From: Phocoena phocoena
Taxonomy: Eukaryota; Chordata; Mammalia; Artiodactyla; Phocoenidae
Length of the DNA stretch: 64,000 bases
Assembly: GCF_963924675.1 (NCBI RefSeq)
Contig: NC_089224.1
Span: 49,023,158-49,087,157 of the forward strand
Direction of reading: 5' to 3'
Part shown: one piece after another, positions 51,401 through 60,805 of the stretch
Position numbering within the stretch: position 1 is the first letter of the stretch
How the letters are laid out: every line of letters begins with the position of its first letter
Notes under the pieces: generated by a model
What the model was told of the DNA's origin: nothing
What the model saw: the letters and a program-made list of their open reading frames with translations, nothing else
Databases searched by the model: none
Position numbers and translations under genes: made by a program

Positions 51401-52577
51401 AAAAGCAAGAAGGCTTTGCCCAGCACCTGCACATCTGCACTTCAACAACTTGAGGCAAAAGAGTGCGCATCACCTTCTATTACTATTGATAGTAATAATG
51501 TTTCCAGATAATGTTTCAAAAATATATAAAATGGGTACTAAGAATATGAATAATAGTTCATATATTATTTACTTATTCTTGACTTTTCCAAAAACATAGA
51601 TACTGCACTCACAGAACAATATTATTTTTGCTATTTTGAGAAATATATTTAAGTTGTTTTAAATCCAGTTCATTTTAAAAACAGACAACAATTAAGTTGA
51701 GCAAAAAGAACTATAATGAAAAAGTTTTGGAATATATTACATGCTGTCAGTGATATCAAAACAAAAGTTGGCTATGACTAGAAAAGCAGGGCTCTCACCT
51801 GCCAATAAACTGCCCTGATCACTTACAAGAGGGGCACATCCCAACAGACTATATGTGTATTAAAAAAATACTTGAAAGGGAAGAAAAAGTATCACACAGG
51901 TCACAGCAGCAGTCTCAATAGACCCCTCAGGGATTTCAGCTCGTCTTGGCCTTGTCATCCTCTATGCAGCTTTCCACTCGGCCCAGAAAATGTCGATAGG
52001 AAAATGTTTGAGGGGCCTCTGGTGGAAATTTTTTCATTCTTTCTGCATTGACAGGATGCCAAATCAATATTTACTTCCCACTAACAAGCTGCTCGAGGTC
52101 TCAGTAGAAAATATTGTAGAGAATGCAGGAAGACACAGTAATAAACAGCTGTCTGGCTGTGAGGAAAACATGAATTGACTGGAAACAGGTCCATAGTAAA
52201 AGGTCACTGAAACCCATGAACTCCTCAGGTGTCCATATCAACTACTAACTTTAAAGACACATAATAAACAATCTCTTTTCCTAAGAGGGCTGAGAGAATG
52301 GATCCTTTTCAGTCTAGCAAGCATAGAAGTTGACTCAATAATTTAATTAATGCCTTTGCTAAGACCCATGTTGGCTCCTTCCCAAGGCATTTGCTTCATT
52401 TGTTAAGTCCAAAAGTACAAATGGAGAGTTAACTTTCCTGTCTACCTACTAGAATACTTATTTACCTAACAGAAGTAATGTGTCTGTTTACAAAAAATTA
52501 GGCATCTAGTAACAAAAAAGTAAGGCTTGGAATTTTTATCTGCAAGTTTTAATATATGAAGTAGAAAAACAAAATAC
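51401..52577 (-). other. CNTLN: CNTLN intron, unassigned
   Basis: No repeat or exon recognised up to the splice donor of the penultimate exon. Confidence 0.4.
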
Positions 52578-52655
52578 CTGTCCTTCAAGAAGTTTCTGAA
52601 TGTACAACAGCCATTCCTTGTCATTTTCAGCATCGATCTTTGTCCTTTCGATTTC
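52578..52655 (-). CDS. CNTLN: Centlein, penultimate coding exon
   Basis: A 78-bp exon (26 codons, phase 0 at both ends). The acceptor is ttccttcag immediately above 52655, and the donor is CAG|GTATTT at the lower end. The peptide reads EIERTKIDAENDKEW, then LLYIQKLLEGQ, a strongly charged helical stretch that fits the C-terminal part of centlein. It joins in frame with exon 62799-62984 upstream and exon 40390-40491 downstream. A complete L1 ends 492 bp upstream of it in gene direction. Confidence 0.85.
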
Positions 52656-53134
52656 CTGAAGGAAAAAAATAAAAACACTGTTGTTAATTTCATTTATATG
52701 AACTTGATCATACTGTTAGATACTGAATAAATCCAGAGAAATATTGGTGGAATTAGATTCAGCAAAGAGCAGCCTGTCCTTTCAAAGTAGGGAATATTCA
52801 AATCGATGCTCTTTAATGTATAAATATCTACCTACATGTGGAAGATAAAGCTATATTTCTACATTTCATAATATAATTCAGGAATGTTTTATTTCTGCCT
52901 TCACAGTGGAGCTCACACTGGACTGAGGTGGAGGTGGAAGTGATTAAAATAAAATGAAAAAGAAAATGGAGCTGTATAGAAGAATCATTTATAAGTAACC
53001 CTCATAAGATGACATAAAACCTTATACTCAGAACTCTGACTTACCAGTAGATAATTAAGGAGTAATTGTTATAATCACAGACAAAATAGGACATGCATGG
53101 TTCTGGTGTACTTAAATGCTTACTCATTTAAAAT
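52656..53134 (-). other. CNTLN: CNTLN intron between the penultimate exon and the L1
   Basis: No repeat recognised. A consensus-like splice donor on the gene strand, CTG|GTAAGT, lies at 53039-53044, just beside the L1 5' end. No matching exon is evident. Confidence 0.45.
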
Positions 53135-53159
53135 ATCCAATAACTAGGGGGGGACCTTG

Positions 53160-53169
53160 AAGATGGCGG
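53160..53169 (+). promoter_or_regulatory. YY1-like site at L1 +13
   Basis: aagatggcgg matches the core AAGATGGCGG of YY1 sites. It occupies +13 to +22 of this L1, the same place as the YY1 site that fixes transcription start in human L1. The old L1 at 29592-36065 has caaggtggca there, a damaged version. Confidence 0.65.
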
Positions 53170-53274
53170 AAGAGTAAGACGCGGAGATCGCCTTCATCCC
53201 CACGGATACACCAGAAATACATCCACACGTGGAACAACTCCTACAGAACTCCTACTGAAGGCTGGCAGAAGACC

Positions 53275-53571
53275 TCAGACCTCCCAAAAGGCAAGAAACT
53301 CCCCACGTAACTGGGTAGGGCAAAAGAAAAAACAGAGACAAAAGAATAAGGACGGCACCTGCACCAGTGGGAGGGAGCTGTGAAGGAGGAAAAGTTTCCA
53401 CACACTAGGAAGCCCCTCCGCGGGCGGAGACTGCGGGAGGCAGAGGGGGGAGTTTCGGGACTGCGGAGTAGTGCACAGCGACGGGTGCGGAGGGCAAAGC
53501 GGGGAGATTCCTGCACAGACGATCGGTGCCGACCAGCACTCACCAACCCGAGAGGCTTGCTGCTTACCCAC
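53275..53571 (-). other. Antisense ORF in the L1 5' UTR (98 codons), ORF0-like candidate
   Basis: An open frame on the strand opposite to the L1 (same strand as CNTLN), ending about 128 bp from the L1 5' end. It has no known domain and is rich in Pro, Cys, Phe and Leu, with a hydrophobic stretch LFFCLCFFFC. The older L1 of this window carries a collinear frame at 35664-35939 with the same C-terminus FLAFWEV. Primate L1 has an antisense ORF0 in its 5' UTR; sequence similarity to that protein is not claimed. Confidence 0.35.
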
Positions 53572-53806
53572 CGGGGCGGGCGGGGCTGCGAGCTGAGGCT
53601 CGGGTTTTGGTTTTGGACGGAGCTCAGGGAGAGGACTGGGGTTGGCGGCTTGAACATAGCCTGAAGGGGTTAGTGCACCACGACTAGCCGGGAGGGAGTT
53701 CGGGGAAAAGCCTGCACCGGCCGAAGAGGCAAGAGACTTTTTCTTCCCTCTTTGTTTCCTGGTGCGCGAGGAGAGGGGTTTAAGAGCGCTGCTTAAAGGA
53801 ACTCCA

Positions 53807-53970
53807 GAGACGGGCGCGAGCCGCGGCTAAAACCGCGGAGCCCAGAGACGGGCGCGAGCCGCGGCTGAGGGCGCGAGCCCCCGAGACGGGCGCGAGCCGC
53901 GGCTGAAAGCGCAAACCCCAGAGACGGGCGCGAGCCGCGGCTAAAACCGCGGAGCCCAGAGACGGGCGGG
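53807..53970 (+). repeat. 38-bp GC-rich tandem repeat in the L1 5' UTR
   Basis: Four complete 38-bp units start at 53807, 53845, 53883 and 53921, each beginning gagacgggcgcgagccgcgg. A partial fifth starts at 53959. Units 1 and 4 are identical, and units 2 and 3 differ in the last 16 bases. Each holds several CpG dinucleotides. They probably act as promoter modules or a length-variable minisatellite. Confidence 0.95.
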
Positions 53971-54429
53971 AGACGCTAAGGCTGCTGCTGCCGCCACCAA
54001 GGGGCCTGTGTGCGAGCACAGGTCACTCTCCACACCCCTCTTCCGCGGAGCCTGTGCAGCCCGCCACTGCCAGGTTCCCGGGATCCAGGGACAACTTCCC
54101 CGGGACAGCGCACGGCGGGCCTCAGGCTGGTGCAACGTCACGCCGGCCTCTGCCGCAACGTCACGCTGCCTCTGCCGCCGCAGGCCCGCCCCGCACGCAG
54201 TGCCCCTCCTTCCCCCATCCCCCAACCCCCGGCCTGAGTGAGCCGGAGGCCCCGAATCAGCGGCTCCTTTAACCCCGTCCTGTCTGAGCAAAAAACAGAC
54301 GCCCTCCAGCGACCTACACGCAGAGGCAGGGCCAAATCCAAAGCTGAGCTCCTGTGAGCTGTGAGAACAAAGAAGAGAAAGGGAAATCTCTCCCAGCAGC
54401 CACAGAAGCAGCGGATTAAAGCTCCACAA
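53941..54429 (-). other. Antisense ORF in the L1 5' UTR (162 codons)
   Basis: An open frame opposite to the L1, from +1282 to +794 of the element. The first about 50 residues (motifs NPLLLWLLGE and SLSLLCSHSS) match the start of an 84-codon frame, also antisense, in the old L1 at 34923-35177. The lower part reads through the 38-bp repeats. There is no known domain. It could be chance, as GC-rich DNA lacks stops. Confidence 0.3.
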
Positions 54430-54467
54430 TCAACTTGATATACCCTGCATCTGTGGAATACCTGAAT

Positions 54468-55010
54468 AGACAAGGAATGATCCCAAATTGAAGAGGTGGA
54501 ATTTAGGAGCGAGATCTATGATTTTTTTCCCTTTTCCTCTTTTGGTGAATGTGTACGTGTATGCTTCTGTGTGACATCTAGTCTGTATACTCTAGCTTCC
54601 ACCATTTGTCCTAGGGCTCTATCCGTCCATGACTTTTTTTTAAAAAATTCCTTTTCTTAATAATTAAGTTTAATTGTAATAACTTTATTATACTTTACCT
54701 TCGTTCTTTCTTTCTTTCCTTCCTTCCCTCCCTCCTTTAGACAACGAATCACCCCAAATTGAGGAGGTGGTCTCAGGGAGCAGGATTTATGATTTTTCCC
54801 CCTTTACCTCTTTTTGTGAAGGTGTATGTGTATGCTTCTGTGTAAGATTTTCTCTGTATAGCTTTGCTTCCAACATTTGTCCTAAGGTTCTATCCATCCC
54901 TTTTTTTTTTTCTAAATATTTTTTAATTCAATAACTATATTATACTTTATTTTATTTTTACTGTATCATCTTTCTTTCTGTCTTTTTTTTTCCTTCTTTC
55001 CCTCCTTCCT
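54468..55010 (+). repeat. 271-bp tandem duplication in the L1 5' UTR
   Basis: Unit A (54468-54738) and unit B (54739 to about 55010) are collinear. Both have agacaa, ccaaattga(a/g)gaggtgg, gtgtatgcttctgtgt and catttgtccta at an offset of 271 bp. They have diverged by substitutions and small indels, and each ends in a CT-rich tract. The old L1 has a single counterpart. Confidence 0.9.
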
Positions 55011-55095
55011 TCCTTCCTCCCTCCCTCCCTCCCTCCTTTCTTTCCTTCTTTGCTTCTTTCTTCCTTCCTTCCTTTCCTCCTTTCCCTCTTTCTTT
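54960..55095. repeat. Polypyrimidine (CTTT/CCTT)n tract
   Basis: A long C/T-only region on the plus strand at the end of duplication unit B. A shorter related tract at 54698-54738 ends unit A. Confidence 0.93.
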
Positions 55096-55637
55096 ACTCA
55101 TACTTCTACTAATTCTCCCTACTTTTTCTCCCTTTTATTCTGAGCTGTGTGGATGAAAGGCTCTTGGTGCTCCAGCCAGGAGTCAGGGCTCTGCCTCTGA
55201 GGTAGGAGAGCCAACTTCAGGACACTGGTCAACAAGAGACCTCCCAGCTCCACATAATATTAAACGGTGGAAATCTCCCAGAGACCTCCATCTTAACACC
55301 AGCACCCAGCTTCACTCAACGACCAGCAAGCCACAGTGCTGGACAACCTATGCCAAACAACTAACAAAACAGGAACACAACCCCACCCATTAGCAGAGAG
55401 GCTGCCTAAAATCATAATAAGGCCACAGACACCCCAAAACACACCACCAGACGTGAACCTGCCCACTAGAGAGACAAGATCCAGCCTCATCCAGCACAAC
55501 ACAGGCACTAGTCCCCTCCACCAGGAAGCCTACACAACCCACTGAAACAACCTTAGCCACTGGAGACAGACATCAAAAACAACGGGAACTACGAACCTGC
55601 AGCCTGCAAAAAGGAGACCCCAAACACAGTAAGCAAA

Positions 55638-56531
55638 ATGAGAAGACAGAAAAACACACAGCAGATGAAGGAGCAAGATAAAAACCCACCAGACCTAACA
55701 AATGAAGAGGAAATAGGCAATCTACCTGAAAAAGAATTCAGAATAATGATAGTAAGGATGATCCAAAATCTTGGAAGTAGAATGGACAAAATGCAAGAAA
55801 CAGTTAACAAGGACCTACAAGAACTAAAGATGAAACAAGCAACGATGAACAATGCAATAAATGAAATTAAAATCACTCTAGATAGGATCAATAGCAGAAT
55901 AACTGAGGCAGAAGAACGGATAAGTGACCTGGAAGATAAAGTAGTGGAAATAACTACTGCAGAGCAGAATAAAGAAAAAAGAATGAAAAGAACTGAGGAC
56001 AGTCTCAGAGACCTCTGGGACAACATGAAACGCACCAACATTCGAATTATAGGGGTTCCAGAAGAAGAAGAAAGAAAGAAAGGGACTGAGAAAATATTTG
56101 AAGAGATTATAGTTGAAAACTTCCCTAATATGGGAAAGGAAATAGTTAATCAAGTCCAGGAAGCACAGAGGGTCCCATACAGGATAAATACAAGGAGAAA
56201 CACGCCAAGACACATATTAATCAAACTGTCAAAAATTAAATACAAAGAAAGCATATTAAAAGCAGCAAGGGAAAAACAACAAATAACACACAAGGGAATC
56301 CCCATAAGGTTAACAGCTGATCTCTCAGCAGAAACCCTACAAGCCAGAAGGGAGTGGCAGGACATACTGAAAGTGATGAAGGAGAATAGCCTGAAACCAA
56401 GACTACTCTACCCAGCAAGGATCTCATTCACATTTGATGGAGAAAATAAAACCTTTACAGACAAGCAAAAGCTGAGAGAGTTCAGCACCACCAAACCAGC
56501 TTTACAACAAATGCTAAAGGAACTTCTCTAG
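55638..56531 (+). CDS. L1 ORF1 protein (RNA-binding chaperone), 297 aa
   Basis: Intact ORF1. In L1 biology this trimeric protein coats L1 RNA in the cytoplasm and acts as a nucleic acid chaperone. Residues about 40-115 form a coiled coil (heptads around [20 protein letters not shown] and [18 protein letters not shown]). Residues about 130-215 are the RRM-like domain ([16 protein letters not shown]). Residues about 216-297 are the C-terminal domain ([14 protein letters not shown]; ends MLKELL). Length is within the usual range. The start ATG is in the context caaaATGA, and the stop is TAG at 56529-56531, 22 bp before the next ATG. No frameshift is seen, and the old copy at 33912-34700 shows what decay looks like. 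Confidence 0.95.
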   Translation: MRRQKNTQQMKEQDKNPPDLTNEEEIGNLPEKEFRIMIVRMIQNLGSRMDKMQETVNKDLQELKMKQATMNNAINEIKITLDRINSRITEAEERISDLEDKVVEITTAEQNKEKRMKRTEDSLRDLWDNMKRTNIRIIGVPEEEERKKGTEKIFEEIIVENFPNMGKEIVNQVQEAQRVPYRINTRRNTPRHILIKLSKIKYKESILKAAREKQQITHKGIPIRLTADLSAETLQARREWQDILKVMKENSLKPRLLYPARISFTFDGENKTFTDKQKLREFSTTKPALQQMLKELL

Positions 56532-56553
56532 ACACGAAACACAAGAGAAGGAA

Positions 56554-59500
56554 ATGACCTATAGTAGCGAACCCAAAACAATATATAAAATGGAAATAGG
56601 AACATACATATCGATAATTACCTTAAATGTAAATGGACTAAATGCTCCCACCAAGAGACACAGATTGGCTGAATGGATACAAAAACAAGACCCTTATATA
56701 TGCTGTCTACAAGAGACCCACTTCAGAACTAGAGACACATACAGACTGAAAGTAAGGGGATGGAAAAAGATATTCCATGCAAATGGAAACCAAAAGAAAG
56801 CTGGAGTAGCAATTCTCATATCAGACAAAATAGACTTTAAAATAAGGACTATTAAAAGGGACAAAGAAGGACACTACATAATGATCAAGGGATCGATCCA
56901 AGAAGAAGATATAACAATTGTAAATATTTATGCACCCAACATAGGAGCACCTCAATACATAAGGCAAATACTAACAACCATAAAAGGGGAGATCAACAGT
57001 AACACATTCATAGTAGGGGACTTTAACACCCCACTTTCACCCATGGACAGATCATCCAAAATGAAAATAAATAAGGAAACACAAGCTTTAAATGATACAT
57101 TAAACAAGATGGACTTAATTGATATTTATAGGACACTCCATCCAAAAACAACAGAATACACATTTTTCTCAAGTGCTCATGGAACATTCTCCAGGATAGA
57201 TCATATCTTGGGTCACAAATCAAGCCTTGGTAAATTTAAGAAAACTGAAATTGTATCAAGTATCTTTTCCGACCACAACGCCATGAGACTAGATATCAAT
57301 TACAGGAAAAGATCTGTAAAAAATACAAACACATGGAGGCTAAACAATACACTACTTAATAATGAAGTGATCACTGAAGAAATCAAAGAGGAAATAAAAA
57401 AATACCTAGAAACAAATGACAATGGAGACACAACAACCCAAAACCTATGGGATGCAGCAAAAGCAGTCCTAAGGGGGAAGTTTATAGCAATACAAGCCCA
57501 CCTTAAGAAGCAGGAAACATCTCGAATAAACAACCTAACCTTGCACCTCAAGCAATTAGAGAAAGAAGAACAAAAAAACCCCAAAGCTAGCAGAAGGAAA
57601 GAAATCATAAAAATCAGATCAGAAATAAATGAAAAAGAAATGAAGGAAACAATAGCAAAGATCAATAAAACTAAAAGCTGGTTCTTTGAGAAGATAAACA
57701 AAATAGATAAACCACTAGCCAGACTCATCAAGAAAAAAAGGGAGAAGACTCAAATCAATAGAATTAGAAATGAAAAAGGAGAAGTAACAACTGACACTGC
57801 AGAAATAAAAAAAATCATGAGAGATTACTACAAGCAACTCTATGCCAATAAAATGGACAATCTGGAAGAAATGGACAAATTCTTAGAAATGCACAACCTG
57901 CCAAGACTGAATCAGGAAGAAATAGAAAATATGAACAGACCAATCACAAGCACTGAAATTGAAACTGTGATTAAAAACCTTCCAACAAACAAAAGCCCAG
58001 GACCAGATGGCTTCACAGGTGAATTCTATCAAACGTTTAGAGAAGAGCTAACACCTATCCTTCTCAAACTCTTCCAAAATATAGCAGAGGGAGGAACACT
58101 CCCAAATTCATTCTACGAAGCCACCATCACCTTGATACCAAAACCAGACAAGGATGTCACAAAGAAAGAAAACTACAGGCCAATATCACTGATGAACATA
58201 GATGCAAAAATCCTCAACAAAATACTAGCAAACAGAATCCAACAGCACATTAAAAGGATCATACACCATGATCAAGTGGGGTTTATTCCAGGAATGCAAG
58301 GATTCTTCAATATACGCAAATCTATCAATGTGATAAACCATATTAACAAATTGAAGGAGAAAAACCATATGATCATCTCAATAGATGCAGAGAAAGCTTT
58401 CGACAAAATTCAACACCCATTTATGATAAAAACCCTCCAGAAAGTAGGCATAGAGGGAACTTTCCTAAACATAATAAAAGCCATATATGACAAGCCCACA
58501 GCAAACATCATCCTCAATGGTGAAAAACTGAAAGCATTTCCACTAAGATCAGGAACAAGACAAGGTTGCCCACTCTCACCACTCTTATTCAACATAGTTT
58601 TGGAAGTTTTAGCCACAGCAATCAGAGAAGAAAAGGAAATAAAAGGAATCCAAATCGGAAAAGAAGAAGTAAAGCTGTCACTGTTTGCAGATGACATGAT
58701 ACTATACATAGAGAATCCTAAAGATGCTACCAGAAAACTACTAGAGCTAATCAATGAATTTGGTAAAGTAGCAGGATACAAAATTAATGCACAGAAATCT
58801 CTGGCATTCCTACATACTAATGATGAAAAATCTGAAAGTGAAATCAAGAAAACACTCCCATTTACCATTGCAACAAAAAGAATAAAATATCTAGGAATAA
58901 ACCTACCTAAGGATACGAAAGACCTGTATGCAGAAAATTATAAGACACTGATGAAAGAAATTAAAGATGATACAAATAGATGGAGAGATATACCATGTTC
59001 TTGGATGGGAAGAATCAACATTGTGAAAATGACTCTACTACCCAAAGCAATCTACAGATTCAATGCAATCCCTATCAAACTACCACTGGCATTTTTCACA
59101 GAACTAGAACAAAAAATTTCGCAATTTGTATGGAAACACAAAAGACCCCGAATAGCCAAAGCAATCTTTAGAACGAAAAAAGGAGCTGGAGGAATAAGGC
59201 TCCCTGACTTCAGACTATATTACAAAGCAACAGTAATCAAGACAGTATGGTACTGGCACAAAAACAGAAAGATAGATCAGTGGAACAGGATAGAAAGCCC
59301 AGAGATAAACCCACGCACATATGGACACCTCATCTTTGATAAAGGAGGCAGGAATGTACAGTGGAGAAAGGACAGCCTCTTCAATAAATGGTGCTGGGAA
59401 AACTGGACAGGTACATGTAAAAGTATGAGATTAGATCACTCCCTAACACCATACACAAAAATAAGCTCAAAATGGATTAAAGACCTAAATGTAAGGCCAG

Positions 59501-60408
59501 AAACTATCAAACTCTTAGAAGAAAACATAGGAAGAACACTCTATGACATAAATCACAGCAAGATCCTTTCTGACCCACCTCCTAGAGTAATGGAAATAAA
59601 AACAAAAATAAACAAATGGGACCTAATGAAACTTCAAAGCTTTTGCACAGCAAAGGAAACCATAACCAAGACCAAAAGACAACCCTCAGAATGGGAGAAA
59701 ACATTTGCAAATGAAGCAACTGACAAAGGATTAATCTCCAAAATTTACAAGCAGCTCATGCAGCTCAATAACAAAAAAACAAACAACCCCATCCAAAAAT
59801 GGGCAGAAGACCTAAATAGACATTTCTCCAAAGAAGATATACGGAATGCCAACAAACACATGAAAGAATGCTCAACATCATTAATCATTAGAGAAATGCA
59901 AATCAAAACTACAATGAGATATCATCTCACACCAGTCAGAATGGCCATCATCAAAAAATCTAGAAACAATAAATGCTGGAGAGGGTGTGGAGAAAAGGGG
60001 ACACTCTTGCACTGCTGGTGGGAATGTGAATTGGTTCAGCCACTGTGGAGAACAGTATGGAGGTTCCTTAAAAAACTACAAATAGAATTACCATATGACC
60101 CAGCAATCCCACTACTTGGCATATACCCTGAGAAAACCAAAATTCAAAGAGAGTCATATACCAAAATGTTCATTGCAGCTCTATTTACAATAGCCAGGAC
60201 ATGGAAACTACCTAAGCGCCCATCATCGGATGAATGGATAAAGAAGATGTGGCACATATACACAATGGAATATTACTCAGCCTTAAAAAGAAATGAAATT
60301 GAGCTATTTGTAATGAGATGGATAGACCTAGAATCTGTCATACAGAGTGAAGTAAGTCAGAAAGAAAAAGACAAATACCGTATGCTAACACATATATATG
60401 GAATTTAA
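56554..60408 (+). CDS. L1 ORF2 protein (endonuclease and reverse transcriptase), 1,284 aa
   Basis: Intact ORF2, which nicks target DNA and copies L1 RNA onto it. The endonuclease domain holds Asn in TLNVNG, Glu54 in QETHF, Asp156/Asn158 in GDFNTP and Asp240-His241 in SDHNAM. The reverse transcriptase has FADDMILY with Asp713-Asp714. The C-terminal Cys/His motif is [18 protein letters not shown] with Cys1141, Cys1145, His1153 and Cys1158. The second Met (56590), opening [10 protein letters not shown], gives 1,272 residues. It places the catalytic residues one number below the human ORF2 positions (Asp228, His229, Asp701), so it may be the real start. No stop or frameshift interrupts it. Translation is expected by reinitiation after ORF1. 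Confidence 0.96.
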   Translation: MTYSSEPKTIYKMEIGTYISIITLNVNGLNAPTKRHRLAEWIQKQDPYICCLQETHFRTRDTYRLKVRGWKKIFHANGNQKKAGVAILISDKIDFKIRTIKRDKEGHYIMIKGSIQEEDITIVNIYAPNIGAPQYIRQILTTIKGEINSNTFIVGDFNTPLSPMDRSSKMKINKETQALNDTLNKMDLIDIYRTLHPKTTEYTFFSSAHGTFSRIDHILGHKSSLGKFKKTEIVSSIFSDHNAMRLDINYRKRSVKNTNTWRLNNTLLNNEVITEEIKEEIKKYLETNDNGDTTTQNLWDAAKAVLRGKFIAIQAHLKKQETSRINNLTLHLKQLEKEEQKNPKASRRKEIIKIRSEINEKEMKETIAKINKTKSWFFEKINKIDKPLARLIKKKREKTQINRIRNEKGEVTTDTAEIKKIMRDYYKQLYANKMDNLEEMDKFLEMHNLPRLNQEEIENMNRPITSTEIETVIKNLPTNKSPGPDGFTGEFYQTFREELTPILLKLFQNIAEGGTLPNSFYEATITLIPKPDKDVTKKENYRPISLMNIDAKILNKILANRIQQHIKRIIHHDQVGFIPGMQGFFNIRKSINVINHINKLKEKNHMIISIDAEKAFDKIQHPFMIKTLQKVGIEGTFLNIIKAIYDKPTANIILNGEKLKAFPLRSGTRQGCPLSPLLFNIVLEVLATAIREEKEIKGIQIGKEEVKLSLFADDMILYIENPKDATRKLLELINEFGKVAGYKINAQKSLAFLHTNDEKSESEIKKTLPFTIATKRIKYLGINLPKDTKDLYAENYKTLMKEIKDDTNRWRDIPCSWMGRINIVKMTLLPKAIYRFNAIPIKLPLAFFTELEQKISQFVWKHKRPRIAKAIFRTKKGAGGIRLPDFRLYYKATVIKTVWYWHKNRKIDQWNRIESPEINPRTYGHLIFDKGGRNVQWRKDSLFNKWCWENWTGTCKSMRLDHSLTPYTKISSKWIKDLNVRPETIKLLEENIGRTLYDINHSKILSDPPPRVMEIKTKINKWDLMKLQSFCTAKETITKTKRQPSEWEKTFANEATDKGLISKIYKQLMQLNNKKTNNPIQKWAEDLNRHFSKEDIRNANKHMKECSTSLIIREMQIKTTMRYHLTPVRMAIIKKSRNNKCWRGCGEKGTLLHCWWECELVQPLWRTVWRFLKKLQIELPYDPAIPLLGIYPEKTKIQRESYTKMFIAALFTIARTWKLPKRPSSDEWIKKMWHIYTMEYYSALKRNEIELFVMRWIDLESVIQSEVSQKEKDKYRMLTHIYGI

Positions 60409-60792
60409 GGGAAAAAAATGTCATGAAGAACCTAGGGGTAAGATAGGAATAAAGACGCAGACCTACTGGAGAACAGACTTAAGGATATGGGGAGGGGGAA
60501 GGGTGAGTTTTGACAGGGCGAGAGAGAGTCATGGACATATACACACTAACAAACGTAGTAAGGTAGATAGCTGGGGGGAAGCAGCCGCAAGGCACAGGGA
60601 TATTAGGTCGGTGCTTTGGAACAGCCTGGAAGGGTGGGATGGGGAGAGTGGGAGGGAGGGAGACGCAAGAGGGAAGACATATGGGAACATATGTATATGT
60701 ATAGCTGATTCACTTTGTTGTAAAGCAGAAACTAACACACCATTGTAAAGCAATTATACCCCAATAAAGATGTTAAAAAAAAAAAAAAAAAA
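60409..60792 (+). terminator. L1 3' UTR, poly A signal and tail
   Basis: Short 3' region with a G-rich tract (gggagggggaagggtgag near 60490; ggtgggatggggagagtggg near 60633), typical of L1 3' UTRs. The signal AATAAA at about 60763-60768 is followed by gatgtt and the A tail (60774-60792). The same 3' end occurs in the twin-primed L1 and, reversed, at 29592. Confidence 0.88.
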
Positions 60793-60805
60793 ATCCAATA
60801 ACTAG

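Larger units (their letters stand above)
53148..55637 (+). promoter_or_regulatory. L1 5' UTR with internal promoter
   Basis: The 2.49-kb leader is expected to hold the RNA polymerase II internal promoter. About 53360-54250 is GC- and CpG-rich, like a CpG island, while the rest of the intron is AT-rich. Downstream of it are AT- and CT-rich stretches (54480-55140). It contains a YY1-like site, 38-bp tandem repeats, a 271-bp duplication and antisense ORFs, described separately. Upstream ATGs and short sense frames (for example 54008-54241) precede ORF1. Confidence 0.8.
53148..60792 (+). mobile_element. Full-length, apparently intact L1 retrotransposon
   Basis: The 7,645-bp L1 starts with a G-run and accttgaagatggcgg, and ends ccaataaagatgtt plus about 20 A. 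A perfect 13-bp duplication, atccaataactag, flanks it (53135-53147 and 60793-60805). The empty site would read tttaaaatatcc, a TT/AAAA-type L1 endonuclease target. Layout: a 2.49-kb 5' UTR, ORF1 at 55638-56531, a 22-base (or 58-base) spacer, ORF2 to 60408, and a 384-bp 3' region. Both ORFs are open with all checked catalytic residues, so it may still be mobile. It lies in a CNTLN intron in antisense orientation. Its sharp ends and intact frames contrast with every other L1 in the window and mark it as very recent. Confidence 0.96.

Noticed and set aside
54008..54272. Sense-strand ORFs in the L1 5' UTR as extra L1 genes
   Set aside because: Three overlapping frames of similar length in the same GC-rich stretch with no counterpart in the old L1. 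They are best explained by low stop density.
55589..56427. Minus-strand ORFs inside L1 ORF1 (up to 150 codons), and similar shadows inside ORF2
   Set aside because: Antisense shadows of a strongly A-rich coding sequence. Stops are scarce there because of base composition.
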